Shown here: positions 44,831 to 57,097 of the stretch, piece after piece
How positions within the stretch are numbered: position 1 is the stretch's first letter
Layout of the letters: each line of letters opens with the position of its first letter
Origin: Aristolochia californica
Lineage: Eukaryota > Streptophyta > Magnoliopsida > Piperales > Aristolochiaceae
Assembly: GCA_029961685.1 (NCBI GenBank)
Contig: JARWKL010000005.1
Location: 39,283,357 to 39,347,356 of the forward strand
Direction of reading: 5' to 3'
DNA length: 64,000 bases
Made by a program: the position numbers and the translations under genes
The notes under the pieces: generated by a model
What the model was told of the DNA's origin: nothing
Databases searched by the model: none
What the model saw: the letters and a program-made list of their open reading frames with translations, nothing else

Positions 44831-46050
44831 CGGAAAAATCAACATCGAGACTTTAACTAAATATAATCCAAAAGTTGCTTACATGATAATGTCACTTGAT
44901 AGGCTGATTTTTAAGTTAAGGTACAATCAAAATACCCCCCTCCTACATGATCATCCAAAAATTATAAAAATATAATTCAAATCCTAGGTAGTTAATTTCA
45001 AAAATTTTGAGCACATTTGAGAAAATAGTACAAAGTCAATTTTAAAAGGTGTAGTTCAATTAACAGCATGATCAAATAGAAAGATATCAAGTCTCAAATT
45101 AACTATTGAATGACAAACCATTTCAAAGTACAAGCACAAGTATTCGACAACAAGACACAAAAGATTGCAAAGTTTTGAGCTTAATATACTCATGCAAGAA
45201 ACCAAAGCATTTTGTAGTAATTCCGAAATTCAGACTCAACATGATATGTTGCAAGATGACTATGTCATAAGGGGACAAATGGTCAAGTAATAGATCTAAA
45301 CACAATTCTATTCATTTTGCATCTATTGTGGATTTCAAAGTAAAATAAATATAGATATAGCAACACAACTACTTAAGTACAAATATTATTTTAAAGTAAG
45401 AGTATACTGATTTGATTTTGGAGAGGCTCATAGAATTGGAGCAAACTCTAATGAAAATTTTATTACCTATGTTAGCCAAAGACGTTTCAACGGCCTTGTC
45501 AGTCTTGTACTCTAATACGTGCTTCTCACTGAGATTTGGAGCACAAACTCGACTTATAATGTCAATCTTTAACATTCTAAAATTAGTCTTTATGTTTTGA
45601 AAAGGATTTTTTCTTTTTTGTAATACGTGTCAAAACATCCATGAAAAAATCTCTAAGTAAATACTTTTAAAATTTTAGTATGATTTTCTAATTAATTTGG
45701 AAGGAGTTTTCTTTTGTAACCTTTTGAGATGCATTGTTCCAACAAGTTTGATTTTTTTAACAATTTGAATGTTGCTACTATGCAGTTGCTTTGTGATCTT
45801 GTTCAAGCTCTACCCCTTGCTCTTGTGCTTTTGTTTTATGAGCTTCTTGCACTTTAGCTCATATGTCTATGAAACTTTACTCGAACATTTCGATTTCAAA
45901 CATTTCATAACCACCAATGGTCCCAGCTATTTTACTTTAGTTGATTAGTGCATTCCTTTGACAATCTGCATTTCTAAAGTGTTTACTATACATTGGCCTT
46001 GTTCAATTGCTAATCAGTGAATAAGAGACAAAAAAAAACATAAACTAATT
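44831..46050. other. AT-rich DNA with an LTR scrap
   Basis: No gene is seen. About 46020-46067 resembles part of the 29824-30241 LTR (AATAAGAGACA...TTACATCAAT). Confidence 0.4.
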
Positions 46051-46059
46051 ACATCAATG

Positions 46060-46988
46060 ACACTCCAACTTATTCATATCTTCCGACACACATGAAATAA
46101 CTTCCCACCATAAACCGATTTTTTAGTTCTTTAAAAATCATCTTTCAAAACTCTAAGACAAACATAATTATATGTGACATTATCAACTGAGATAATCAAC
46201 ACTTTATTTTTTATTTCCCATTTTTCAAACAGTAATAAATTGCATATGAGGAGGAACATGTACAAAACTCAATATTAGTTTTTGCAACTTCCAACTACTA
46301 TCAATGAGATGCCCAATAATAACCATGTATTCGATTTTTTATTTTGAGACTTCCAAATATACGTGGTAAGATTGATCTTATTAATCTCTTTCAATAAAGT
46401 TTTTAATTTCTTTTTCTCTACCTCATACATCTCCAAGCAATCCTTAATAGTCTCACGAGATATTTTTTTCATAATTCATATTTGACTTCATTACAAAATT
46501 AAATCTTTTTTCTTCTACCATCATGAATGGATCATGTATAAGAATTTGATAGATAATAAACATTCTCATTTTAGTTTGATCATATTTGCCTCCAAAAAAG
46601 GAAGCTCAGATGAACTATTATCAATAATAGACCCCATTGGTTGAAATTTATGATTTTTGGCTTCCGTAATGTCATTTTTTCTTCTAAGACAACATTTTAA
46701 ATGTCGACTCATATATGACGTCACTCCACTACTAATAATCATTAACTTGGATTTACAATGAACACATTGATCCTTTTCAATACCCTCTAGAAGAGAAATT
46801 TCTTAAAATTCATCCACACATGAGACTTTTTTCTGTCTTTTTGTACTCTAGAATAGAGTCGCCTTCATCCTCAATTTGGGTACCTCATCTAGGCTTCTTT
46901 CAATTGCATTAGTAGTTGAGTCATTATCTATGCCCACACTAGAACTAGTGTTAGCTATAGATGACACATGAGTAGAAGAAGTCGACAT
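46060..46988 (-). pseudogene. hAT transposase, 5' part, inactive
   Basis: Minus-strand reading from MSTSSTHVSS: a BED zinc finger (VHCKSKL...RHLKCCL), the N-terminal domain and the start of the RNase H-like core. Residues ETIKDCLEMYE precede LTTYIWKS, where the family has TTDxW, so the first catalytic Asp is Tyr. The later VDN motif is kept. Stops and frameshifts interrupt it and the C-terminal half is missing. Confidence 0.85.
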
Positions 46989-48490
46989 TACTACTGACTA
47001 ATTCTACAAAACATAAAATAGAAATAAAAAAATATAAATAAAAATAGCAATCCAAACAACAAAGACAATTCCATATTATGTTATTTATTCTCTAACTATT
47101 CCATACAAACTCTATTCCCTGAAACCATGCATCTCAATAGTCATGGAGTCTTCTACACTAAAAATACCCTTCCCACCCCTCCCCCCCCCCCCCCCCCCCC
47201 CCACACACACATGTATGTATCTTCCTTTAAAAAATTAATAAAACAACATAACAAAATAAGAAAGCACAAACAAGAAAAGGAAAAATAGACAAATTTACTT
47301 TCTCTCTTAGTTGAGTGTGTCGATGTCTATGCTAGCTCACCAATATTTAGATCAAAACTATCACAACGACTAGTGAATGACTCTAGAGTTGCATAGTAGG
47401 TGCTTTAAGCACGGATCATGTTGAACTTTCTTGATGTATTTTCGTTGAACAACTTGTATGCGACAATAAACCGATAACCAAAACCTTACCCAAGAATACT
47501 AAAATCAATACTTGTGAAGGTAAAAACTCAATAGATGAAGTGGCCATGATTAGGGTTTTGAATTAATCCCTTCTTGCTAGTTGCTAGGGTTTTCAGTTAA
47601 AACCAAATCTTCTGATCTCTAGGTGTGGAACCCTCCTCTTGGTGGTCACACATGTTCTTCTTCTTATGGCTCAGTCAGCCTCTTCTCCTACTCTTCTTCC
47701 TCTTATGAATTTGCCCATGAGCATGTCAATAGTTTCAAAACACAACTGCTCTAATACCAAATTATGCAAGTTGGTTTCAAGCTAGCAGATTAAAATAACA
47801 ACTTAGAAGAATAAATGGAAGATCGAATCTTGAATTGAAGAAGAAAGGGATAACTTAGCCAATTCTAAAAGACCTAGGTCTCTTAAGTTTTACATGCAAA
47901 ACTAAAATTTTAGGAAAAGGTCGTCTACTCGATCTCAAATCGACTCATGTTTCTATTTCCATAATTTCTAATAAAATTATAAGTTTACCTTCCCTTATAC
48001 AATAGTCCCTAATAATGTAAAATTTTCACAAAACTTAACCTTGAGGAAATCAAAATCTTAAGAAAAAACTGGACAAACTTACCTTTTAGGCAAAATTTCT
48101 TACGTCAACAACACTAGAAGTTAGTTACAGCCGATTGAGAGATGAAGAGGCTGATGGGTAGGGTAGGACGAGATCTGGTGAGGAAAAAAATTGACCGATT
48201 TTCCTCTTGAAAGTTTCAAAAGAGAGTTTCTGAGACTGAGAGTTTTGATTTCGAAATAGTTCGAAATCGAAATGAAAAGTCAAAAAAAAGCTCCATTCCT
48301 CTTGTCGTTGCCAAGTCCCAAAAGGTGAAGGGGTTTTGATTTTATTTAGTAATTAAGCAACTCGCTAGCTCACGAACCAAACCATGGCCAAACGTGAACC
48401 ACTACTCGCATTCAAAATGCTTTCGAAACGAACCGAACTCGAACTTTGTGAACCAGCTCGATTGGGTGTCACCCATAATCCCCTCCCTTG
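46989..48490 (-). mobile_element. 5' region of a hAT element
   Basis: Non-coding DNA upstream of the dead transposase. A run like GAGCTGGTTCACAAAGTTCG ends at GGGTGACACCC near 48470-48480 (minus strand), which resembles hAT terminal sequence. The other end of the element is lost. A C run lies at 47181-47202. Confidence 0.5.
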
Positions 48491-49938
48491 TACTCCCTTG
48501 TTAAACGGTTATATGGTCTTGATGTGGTTGGGCTTGTTTTATTTGGTCAAATTTTAGGTTGCCTCTACGGAGCCTGTGAAGCAGCCTTCTAGAGTGCCAT
48601 GGAGGCAGCGAGAACAGTGACGGACGCATCTCAAGCATTTAGTGTCTATTTGGAACCAGAAAAAAATAACAGGGAAAGTGATTTTCTGCTGTTTGGCAGA
48701 GAATCATAGAGAGAAATATTTTCATCTTAAATGGAGGGAATTCCAAGGAGAAATATTTTCATCTTAAATGTTAGTTATAGTATTTTCCATCTGAAATGGA
48801 TAGAATTCCAAAAGAAAAGAAAAGATACGAAAGAGGTGAAGAAAATTTTATGGAGTTTATTTGAAATCTCAGAACTTTCATCCTCAGCCGACAAGCCAAA
48901 AAGCTTCCTTCCATCCCTCCCTTTCTCTCACTCTTCTCCTTCCCCCTCCCTCCTTTCTCTGTTTCTTTTCAGCATGGAATTCCCACCACCGAGCTCGCCA
49001 TCACTCACGGCCTACGAAGATTATTAGTTTGACCAAACTTATTCAGAATAGTATCTTATTCGTTTTGTTTTGTAAAGGGTGTCCCTTCTTTGTTTGTGGC
49101 TTGCCGTCCCAAATCTTCTCGTCCGAATAGCACTGTGAAGCCGACCGAATCCTTCAGAGGCAGCATGGAAAGGGAAGGTGCCCGCTGTTTTCTTTTTCTC
49201 CGCGAAAGCTATAACGTGCTTGCTTGGCCTTTTTCTCTCCACGTCTGGCCAGACATCCAAGTACCCCTTCTTTCCAACTCATCCCTTTCTCGTGTCGAAG
49301 CAGGGAAGTGGAGTTGAGAGAGATCATGGACCTCAGCAACTTTTATATTAGGTGGAAGGAGAACTAATCAAAATGGTCAGTGCCCGCAGGAATTCAACCA
49401 AATTGCTGGGCGAATTTCTGATTCTTCTACATGTTTCTGAAAAAAGTCTTTTGCCGCTGGTAGCCTTGCTAGTTCATAAATTTGAATTTGTTGTAGAAAA
49501 TTATATGCAGTAACCCTACTTTTAATGAGTACTTCCGGTTGATGAACAAAAATATTGAAAGACTCGACTTTTACACTTCCCTGTCCGAAGAGATGACAGC
49601 GCAAACACGTCCAGTGGTCAGGTCTCCAAAATGACAAAGAGGCCTAACTAAAATCGAGAACGAAAACAGATTGATCACAATCAGAATCAAAGAACAAACA
49701 CAGCAGTTTAATTACAACCAAGCAGGGATGGAGACTAACGACGGGTTAAGATCAGAATTCAGAAACAAACACCACCCCCATTAAAATCTGTCACCATAGG
49801 TAGACAAAGATGAGCTCCGGTAACCATAATAGACAATAGCAAAAGCATCCAATCTACTTTACCATAACATTTGCTTAACTCCGGATTCAAGATCCCCTTG
49901 CCTAGACACAGTAAAAACAATCAGAGGCCCCCCATTCT
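48491..49938. other. intergenic DNA 3' of sHSP gene 3
   Basis: Short open frames occur but none shows a domain. Part of it (from about 49640) should include the 3' UTR of sHSP gene 3. Confidence 0.4.
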
Positions 49939-50427
49939 TCAGCTAGAAATCTCAATAGATTTCACATCCCGCTTCTTGACTTCCTCCTTTGGCACAGTGA
50001 CAGTCAGGACTCCATTTTCCATAGCAGCCTTCAGATGGTCCACTTTGGCATTTTCCGGCAACCGGAACCTCCTCATGAATTTGCCGCTGCTCCGCTCAAC
50101 CCGGTGCCATGTGTCAGTCTTTTCTTCCTTCTCCTGGTTCCTTTCCCCACTGATCTGCAAAACCTGACCATCTTCTATCTCCACCTTGACCTCTTCCTTC
50201 TTCAATCCGGGTAGATCGGCCTTGAAAACATGCGCTGCCGGTGTTTCCTTCCAATCGATCTTTGCCTGAGAAATGGCTGAAGTTTCGCCGGGGAAGAAGA
50301 ATCCGGCGTCGGAGAAAGGGCGAGGGTTGACGCCGAAGGGAAAATTTTCAAAGGGGTCCCATAATTCTTGGGAGATACTATCGAATAAACTAGGTCGACG
50401 GCCGAAGAAAGACGGGATGATCGACAT
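49939..50427 (-). CDS. class I small heat-shock protein, copy 3
   Basis: Intronless 162-residue class I sHSP, a cytosolic holdase. The ATG gives [11 protein letters not shown]. The N-terminal arm (1-53) has LWDPFENFP and a Phe-rich stretch (residues 43-45); the alpha-crystallin domain is about 54-152. Motifs: [28 protein letters not shown] and the C-terminal I-E-I at 158-160. It is more diverged from copies 1 and 2 than they are from each other, mainly in the N-terminal arm, and its flanks are unrelated to theirs. A strong heat-shock promoter lies upstream. Confidence 0.97.
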   Translation of the reverse strand: MSIIPSFFGRRPSLFDSISQELWDPFENFPFGVNPRPFSDAGFFFPGETSAISQAKIDWKETPAAHVFKADLPGLKKEEVKVEIEDGQVLQISGERNQEKEEKTDTWHRVERSSGKFMRRFRLPENAKVDHLKAAMENGVLTVTVPKEEVKKRDVKSIEISS

Positions 50428-50539
50428 GGTCGACGGATATGAAAGTTGCAGTTGATGGGAAGAACTGAGAGAGATGGACTAAGGAAGCTTCACAAAACCG
50501 GAAACCAGAAGGCTTTCCGGCTGAGTCTTATGAGTACAC

Positions 50540-50549
50540 TAATAAATAG
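50540..50549 (-). promoter_or_regulatory. TATA-like box of sHSP gene 3
   Basis: CTATTTATTA on the minus strand, about 115 bp upstream of the ATG and about 30 bp downstream of the nearer heat-shock element. Confidence 0.6.
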
Positions 50550-50578
50550 ACGGAGGAGATGAAATCTGAAATCAGATA

Positions 50579-50601
50579 TTCTGGAAAATTCTAGAGACTT
50601 C
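50579..50601 (-). promoter_or_regulatory. five-unit heat-shock element of sHSP gene 3
   Basis: On the plus strand TTC-TG-GAA-AA-TTC-TA-GAG-AC-TTC: five alternating units, only one of which (GAG) departs from consensus. Confidence 0.9.
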
Positions 50602-50613
50602 ATTGTCGTGATA

Positions 50614-50626
50614 TTCCTGAAAATTC
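50614..50626 (-). promoter_or_regulatory. second heat-shock element of sHSP gene 3
   Basis: TTC-CT-GAA-AA-TTC, three perfect units, 12 bp beyond the first element. Confidence 0.88.
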
Positions 50627-50884
50627 TGCACACGTTCGGCACGTTGTAGCTGTAATAAAAACTGATAACGGTCACGCTACGAAGGACCCTTCAAGTTATG
50701 GGCAAATGGCATGGTTCATTTCAATTCCTGTGACCAGCCCAATTCACATTAAGCAGGAATTTGTGAGCCAACTAAGCTCTAGAGAATTTAAGACAAATCA
50801 CTCAAATCAGGTTAGGCTAGAGTGAATTACGGGAGACTCAGAGGAAAGAATTATTGTTACAATTAAAATTTTATTTTAATAATT

Positions 50885-51790
50885 ATTTAATTATTAATAG
50901 TAAGTTTTATAAAAATAATTAAATTTAAGCATTAATTAACGATTAATATAATTGACTCTAAGATAATGATGAAGAATAAATTATGTCTATGTTCATTTTA
51001 TTTGTCAATTATGAACATATGATTTATAAATTTGCTGGAATATATAAAAATATATAATTTTATTTAATTCATATATTAGTATGTTTTATTTATGAAATTT
51101 TATTATCAATGAGGTTCCTAAATTTATACATAATATAAAAATAATAATAATAAAAATGAAAAAAAAATCAAATTAGCAATAATAATTGATAAACTCTAAA
51201 GTATAAATATAATGGCATTAAATATGCAATAATAATTATAATATCAAGCATTAATATGTTAATTATTAATAATATATTATTATTAATAATATTTTAATTA
51301 AAATCATTATTAATGTAATAATTATTTTAATTATTAAGATTATTAATAGTAAGGTTTTAAAAAATAATTAAATTTAAGCAATAATGAACAAAATAGTTAA
51401 TCCTAAGTAAATGAATAATCGAGAGAAAATTAAGTCTATGTTCGTCTTATATTATCAATTATGAAAATATAATTAATGTATTTTCTAGAATATATATAAA
51501 AATAATATGAATTTAATTAATAAAAATATTTGCATGTTTTACTTACATATTTATGATTAATAAGGCTCCTAAATTCTTAAATAGCAATCAGAAAGAATAA
51601 TCAATAAATTTTAGCCATACTAATTGATAAACCCTAAATTAATAAATATAATAATATTAAATATGTAATAATGATGCTATTATCAAGCAATAATATTAAT
51701 TATTACTAATAAACTATTATTAATATTATTTAATTATTAAAATTTGTTAAAATAATAATTATTTTAATTATTACTATTATTAGTAATAAG
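50885..51790. repeat. diverged tandem repeat of about 440 bp in AT-rich DNA
   Basis: The segment starting TTATTAATAGTAAG, with AAATTTAAGCA and TATGTCTATGTTC or TAAGTCTATGTTC after it, recurs at about 50895 and 51340. A third, shorter start is at about 51770. Confidence 0.72.
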
Positions 51791-53130
51791 GTTTTTATTA
51801 ATCAAATGAGGTGTATACAAAGAGTTACAATGAACCCAAAAACATACATAGTAATTCTTAATTTAATAAGCAATGATCATGCATATTTAGTATAGGTTGT
51901 TTTTATGACTGAATGTGATGACATGTGTGTAAAGTTAAATTGTAAATATTACATGAATGTGCGAATGTTATCTAAGTTTAACTCCATCCATCTAAGATAT
52001 TGATCAGTGTATAATTTATTCGTGCACAACAATTCACTTTAGTTTGATTATATCTCACTGCAAGTGATTTAATCTCATAAAAAAAATTTATACGATAATA
52101 GTATCTTAAATTGTCTTTGTTGGATAGCTTAGGAAATGGTACTCATTTAATGTTAATAGTTATGAATTTCAAATGGTTGTCAAAATTTTGGTGTTTCCCA
52201 CAACACCTCTCCATTATGTGGTAATTTATTGATTTATGTACACTGATCTTTTGTACATGGGAGAAACTGCATATAAATCAATTAATAATTAAGATATAAT
52301 TGGGTAGGCATAAAGAGAAGTTAACAATTTTTTGACCACTAGAGATTCACAACCATAGGTCGGTGAGGAGATTGGTTTTAAGATAGGGGGTATTATGTGT
52401 TAGGGAATTGAAGTTTTGGCAAACACCTTATGGGGAATTGAAGTTAATCAACAAATTTGGTACATGAACTTCAACTTCAAATTCAACTTTAAATTCATTT
52501 GAATCATCTACATGAACTTCAACTTCAAATTTGGTGTTAGTGTGGACGAGTTTATGTGCACTGGAAGACAGTTTTTAGTGTTAGTACCCCAAAATGAGAA
52601 AAATATAAAAAACAAGAGAATGAGTAACTTGTAATAATATACGTAAATAAAACATAATACCTAAACACCAAATTAGGTAAAACAAACATGATTACTACAC
52701 TAATAAATAATTTAATGTATAATTAAAATATATTAATATACTACTTAATTAAATTAGATATTATATTATTTAATGATTGCATTTTATTGTACATTAATAC
52801 AGTAATTATGTGAGCCAATTAATTATGCACATGATTAATTTTAAAAAAATAAAAAGTAAAAAATAACATAAGCAATATAATAAATTAATTGGTGTTCAAA
52901 AAAAAATATAATAAATTAATTGATTAATTTATTAATAACATAAGATAGGTTTGAACATAAAAAGGAATAATTAAACACAAATAATTGACCACTCTTGAAT
53001 CACTAATTTAAACAGTAATATAAAATGAATATAATAAATAAATAAATATATTACAAATATATTATTTTATCAATATATTCAAAAATAGAATTTTATTCAA
53101 TAAATATTTTTTTCAATAATCTGTTTTCTA
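51791..53130. other. very AT-rich non-coding DNA
   Basis: No gene is visible. Repeated ACTTCAACTTCAAATT occurs near 52468 and 52508. Confidence 0.55.
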
Positions 53131-53600
53131 CACACTGGAGGTCGTCTTTAACCTCCAGCCACACAGAGGGGGTTCGATGGCAACCACCGTCGACCCCTAT
53201 CGGACGTCATACGTCGGCCCCCAATCTGTCACCATCGTCGGTGTCGCTGGCTCACCCCACACTAGCCAGTGCTGCACTTTCACCGCAGAGGCCCGATCGT
53301 TGGTCGTCGGCCTCCGTCTCTTGTCCCTTGTGCCTCATTGTTCATCGCTCGACGGACAAAGGGATGGAGTCGCTCATCGTAGGCCGAGAGGGAGAAGAAG
53401 GGTAGCCAAGAGGGAGAAGAGAGAGGGAGAGCGAGTGCGAGAGAGAGAGAGGGAGGCCAAGAAGAGGAGAGCAACGAGAGGGAGAAGGAGACGAAGAAGT
53501 CGAGAGGGAGAAGAAAAAAAATCGGGAGGAAGAGACGTGTCCCGATGGCTTCAAGTGGATGATGCGAAAAAATGGACAGATTCTTGATTTCACTCTTTAA
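53131..53600. other. GC-rich island with a 136-codon frame of doubtful status
   Basis: An abrupt change from AT-rich DNA, opened by a perfect hairpin CTGGAGGT...ACCTCCAG (53135-53158). The frame at 53177-53587 begins with ATG but its second half is Arg/Glu-rich low complexity from a GA-rich repeat. No domain or neighbour supports it as a gene. Confidence 0.5.
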
Positions 53601-54198
53601 GCCTAGAGAAGTTTCATCCCGATAACCTATGTCATTCAGTTGAAGCCGGTGCTAGTGCACCACTAACGACTTCATTGAGTGACCTAAGTAATGTGGGTGA
53701 ACTTCATCTCCTGATTCATGTTGACTAACCCTCCCTTATAGACATCCATCACAAGCTTTAGAGTCGATGATTAGGACCATAGGCCGTCTTTTTACTTCAT
53801 TTGGCTTACTCGCTCAAACTATTTAGTAGTGGCCATTTTCCAACATGGTTAGGGCAATTTATGTTGAAGGGCTGAAAGGCAAACATTACATCATTCTTGA
53901 TGCTCAAAAGGTAAACAAACAATGTATATATGAGGTCACTAAGTCAATGTGTTGTTTGATCGATCCAGATTAGTTCGATGTAGGGAGTGAAAGATATATT
54001 TAATAATTTATTTTGTTATGTTTGTAATTGGACTAAACTATTATGAAGTTTGGATGTTGAATGTGTGCAATTTTGTTTGGTAATATATCTATAATGGAAT
54101 CATCAATTGCAAAATATGTTTTTGTGTGAAAAGGTGCCCCATGGAATTCATGATTGATTTTTTTTATATTTTATGCACAATACATATATACATAAATA

Positions 54199-54222
54199 GA
54201 GAGAGAGAGAGAGAGAGAGAGA
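54199..54222. repeat. (GA)12 microsatellite
   Basis: Twelve uninterrupted GA units. Confidence 0.95.
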
Positions 54223-54689
54223 AGCCCGATCCAACACGAAAGAAAGAGTGTACTGTACTAAAGATAAAAAAAATTCAATGTCAACCGTTAGATGATTGCC
54301 TTTGCTTGATCAATGGTAAGGCTTTATTTTTGTAGAGCTTCAAACTTGTGTTGTCTTTCCTCATCCCCTTCCTCCCATATGTCAACCCAATCATCGGCCG
54401 TCACCTCTTCCTCCTGTTCTGACTTCTCCTTTCCATCCACACTCCTATTCCCTCACCTCATGTTCATCGTCCTAGTCACCAACACTCTCCTCTTCCTATT
54501 GTTCTAACTTCTCTTTTCTATCCAAATTCCTATTCCTTCACCTCCCGGTAATTTCCAAAGTTGATTTTTTGTTCTGACTTCTCCTTTCCACCCACTTATC
54601 TATTCATGACTTTTTATCCTGGTCTTTTTTCCCTTCTTCTCTTGTTATAGACTTTTTTCTCACCTTAATTTTCCTCTCCCCTTTCCTTC

Positions 54690-54883
54690 CACCCAATTGT
54701 AAATCAGGGCAGTGTATTTTTTTGTGTTGATTTCTATTGAATGAAGAGGTACTTTATACAAAAGTTTTACAATCTATAATCGTGATTCTCACGATTTATA
54801 TAATCCATTTACGTTGGTTGATCTTATCATTGATTTCAACCGTGATTTTCTCAATACTCCCCCTCAAGTTGGAGAATGAATGT
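54690..54883 (-). repeat. 3' LTR edge and tail of copia element K
   Basis: On the minus strand a CTTGAGGGGGAG polypurine tract is followed by TATTGAGAAAATC, the LTR start (TG changed to TA), at 54856 and below. The last K codons lie at 54857-54883. The far LTR edge could not be fixed. Confidence 0.65.
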
Positions 54884-55227
54884 TGTTGTACGAAGAAATC
54901 AAACAAAAACGAAGAAGACCAAAAGATTTTATGGTGGTTCAGCAGTATGCTTACGTCCACCCGGATCAACGACCTGTAATTTTCACTAATTTCAATTAGG
55001 GTTACATAATATGTATTTGTACTAAACCGTAGATATATTTGTGTATAAAATACACAAATATCCTTGTACAAAAATACCCCCAACCTCATGTATGAGCCAT
55101 ATTCTTCAACAATCTCCACCTTGGCAAATATTCACCCCTTAAGAAAAAGAAAGCATAACCTAGCACTTCACTTGGAACAATTAGTTGGGGCATCTTCCAT
55201 CTAGCAACTAGAGACATTAATCTAATC

Positions 55228-55560
55228 CTAGCAATGCTTGAACTTATCTGTAGTAAGATGCTTTGTCAACATGTCTGATGTATTCTCAGAAGTGTGAACT
55301 TTTTCAAGTAGGAGTTCACCTAATGAAACCAATTCCCTGATCTTGTGAAACCTCACATCTATGTGCTTGGTCCTCGCTTGATACACCTTGGTTCTTTGCC
55401 AAATAAATGGCACTCTGATTGTCACAATGCAACTGAACTCCTCCTTGCTAGACGCCCAACTCCTTGACCAACCTTGTAAGCCACAAAGCCTCCTTGGCAG
55501 CCTTAGCTACTGCCATATACTCTAACTCAGTAGTTGATAGTGCAACTATAGACTATACCA
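55228..55560 (-). pseudogene. RNase H remnant (element J)
   Basis: Contains AKHIDVRFHKIREL-like sequence (RTKHIDVRFHKIREL) and TSDMLTK near its end. Upstream frames show the STTELEY-type region. Frames are interrupted. Confidence 0.8.
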
Positions 55561-55911
55561 TGGACTTCCAACAAATAGGTCATCCCACAAGAGTAAATAC
55601 ATAACCTGTGGTAGACCTCTTGTCATCCAAGTCCCCTACATAGTCTCCTACATAGTTTGCATCCACATATCCCACAACTGAAATGTCACTCTTTTGTCTA
55701 CTAAACATGATGTCATAGTCTGTAGTACCCCTCAAGTATCTGAAAATCCACTTGACTGCATCCCAATGCTGTCAACCGGATTTTAAAGAAACTTGCTAAC
55801 CAAGCTGACAACTAGTGCCAAATCTGGTCTTGTACAAACCATAACATACATCAAACACCCCACTGCACTGGCATATGGGACCTTTGACATGTCATGAACT
55901 TCATCATCTGT

Positions 55912-56352
55912 CTACGGGCAATGAACGGTAGACAATTTGAAATGATTCACCAAACGTGTACTTACTAGTTTTTCATTGCCCATGCTAAATCTGTCCAACA
56001 CCTTCTCAACATAGCTATGCTGAGATAGCCATAATCTCTTAGAAGCTCTGTCCCTACAAAGCTCCATCCCAAGAATCTTCTTGGCCGCACCCAAATCCTT
56101 CATTTCAAATTCTCTGTTCAACAAAGTCTTCAACTTATTGACCTCACTCGTACTCTTTGCAGCAATCAACATATCATCCACATAAAGTAGCAGAAAAATA
56201 AAAGAATCATCATCAAGGCCTTTCATATAAACACAAGTATCATACTCACACCTTTTGCAGCCAATCCGGATCATGTAAGAGTCAAATCGCTTGTACCACT
56301 GCCTCGGCGACTGCTTCAGTCCATAAAGTGATTTCTTCAAATTACAGACCAA
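55912..56352 (-). pseudogene. reverse transcriptase core (element J)
   Basis: A 146-codon open frame with LKKSLYGLKQSPRQWYKRFD, the catalytic LLYVDDMLIAA intact, MKDLGAAKKILGMEL and WLSQHSYVEKVL. The RT core itself looks undamaged, but the flanks are frameshifted. Confidence 0.9.
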
Positions 56353-57097
56353 ATGTTCTTATTCAGGGTGACTAAAACCTTTTGGTTGCACTATGTAAAT
56401 TTGTTCCTCCAAGTCACCATGAAGGAAGATCCATCTGCTCCAATAGCATGTCTGAATGTGCTACTGACGCCAACATTGCCCTGATGGAGGTGTGTTTGAC
56501 CACAGGGGAGAAGACCTCATCATAGTCAACCCCTTTCCTCTGTGAGTAACCCTTTGCTACTAGACGAGCCTTGCATTCCCTCCCCCCCCCCTCTTTTTAT
56601 ACTGCTTCTTTCTTCTTATACACCCATTTTCACCCTATCGCTCTCTTCCCCTTGGGAAGCTCCACCAACTCCCATGTTTGGTTTTTATGTAGAGACTCCA
56701 CCTCCTCCAACATAGCACCCATCCATCTACTTTTCTCTTGTCATTGTACTGCTTCCTAAAAAGTAGTAGGATCCCCGCTACTAGTAATAAGCACATAAGA
56801 AACCAAATCTTCAAAACCATACTTGGTATCTGGCTTGATAGTGCATTTGTGTCTGTCTGTGGCTATACGGTGATGTTGTTGATCACTTGAGCTAGAAATT
56901 TTTGCATGCTGAGCATCCTCTTCTCTACCATGGTTCTCTAGCTCCACCTGCACCACATGCTCATTGGTGCTGCAATTTTCTGACACCTGTTTCTCTTCTT
57001 CCTGAGTACGCTACAACATGGCTTTATGTTATATCAAAAACCACATCTCTAATGATCACCATCTTGTTTGCCTTCGGATCCCCGAGTTTGAAGCCTT

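Noticed and set aside
48861..49317. Short frames as a gene next to sHSP copy 3
   Set aside because: Overlapping frames on both strands with no domain, no splice signals that join them, and no repeat in other frames.
53177..53587. 136-codon frame as a protein gene
   Set aside because: Half is low-complexity Arg/Glu from a purine-rich repeat; no homologue recognised; kept only as a doubtful island.
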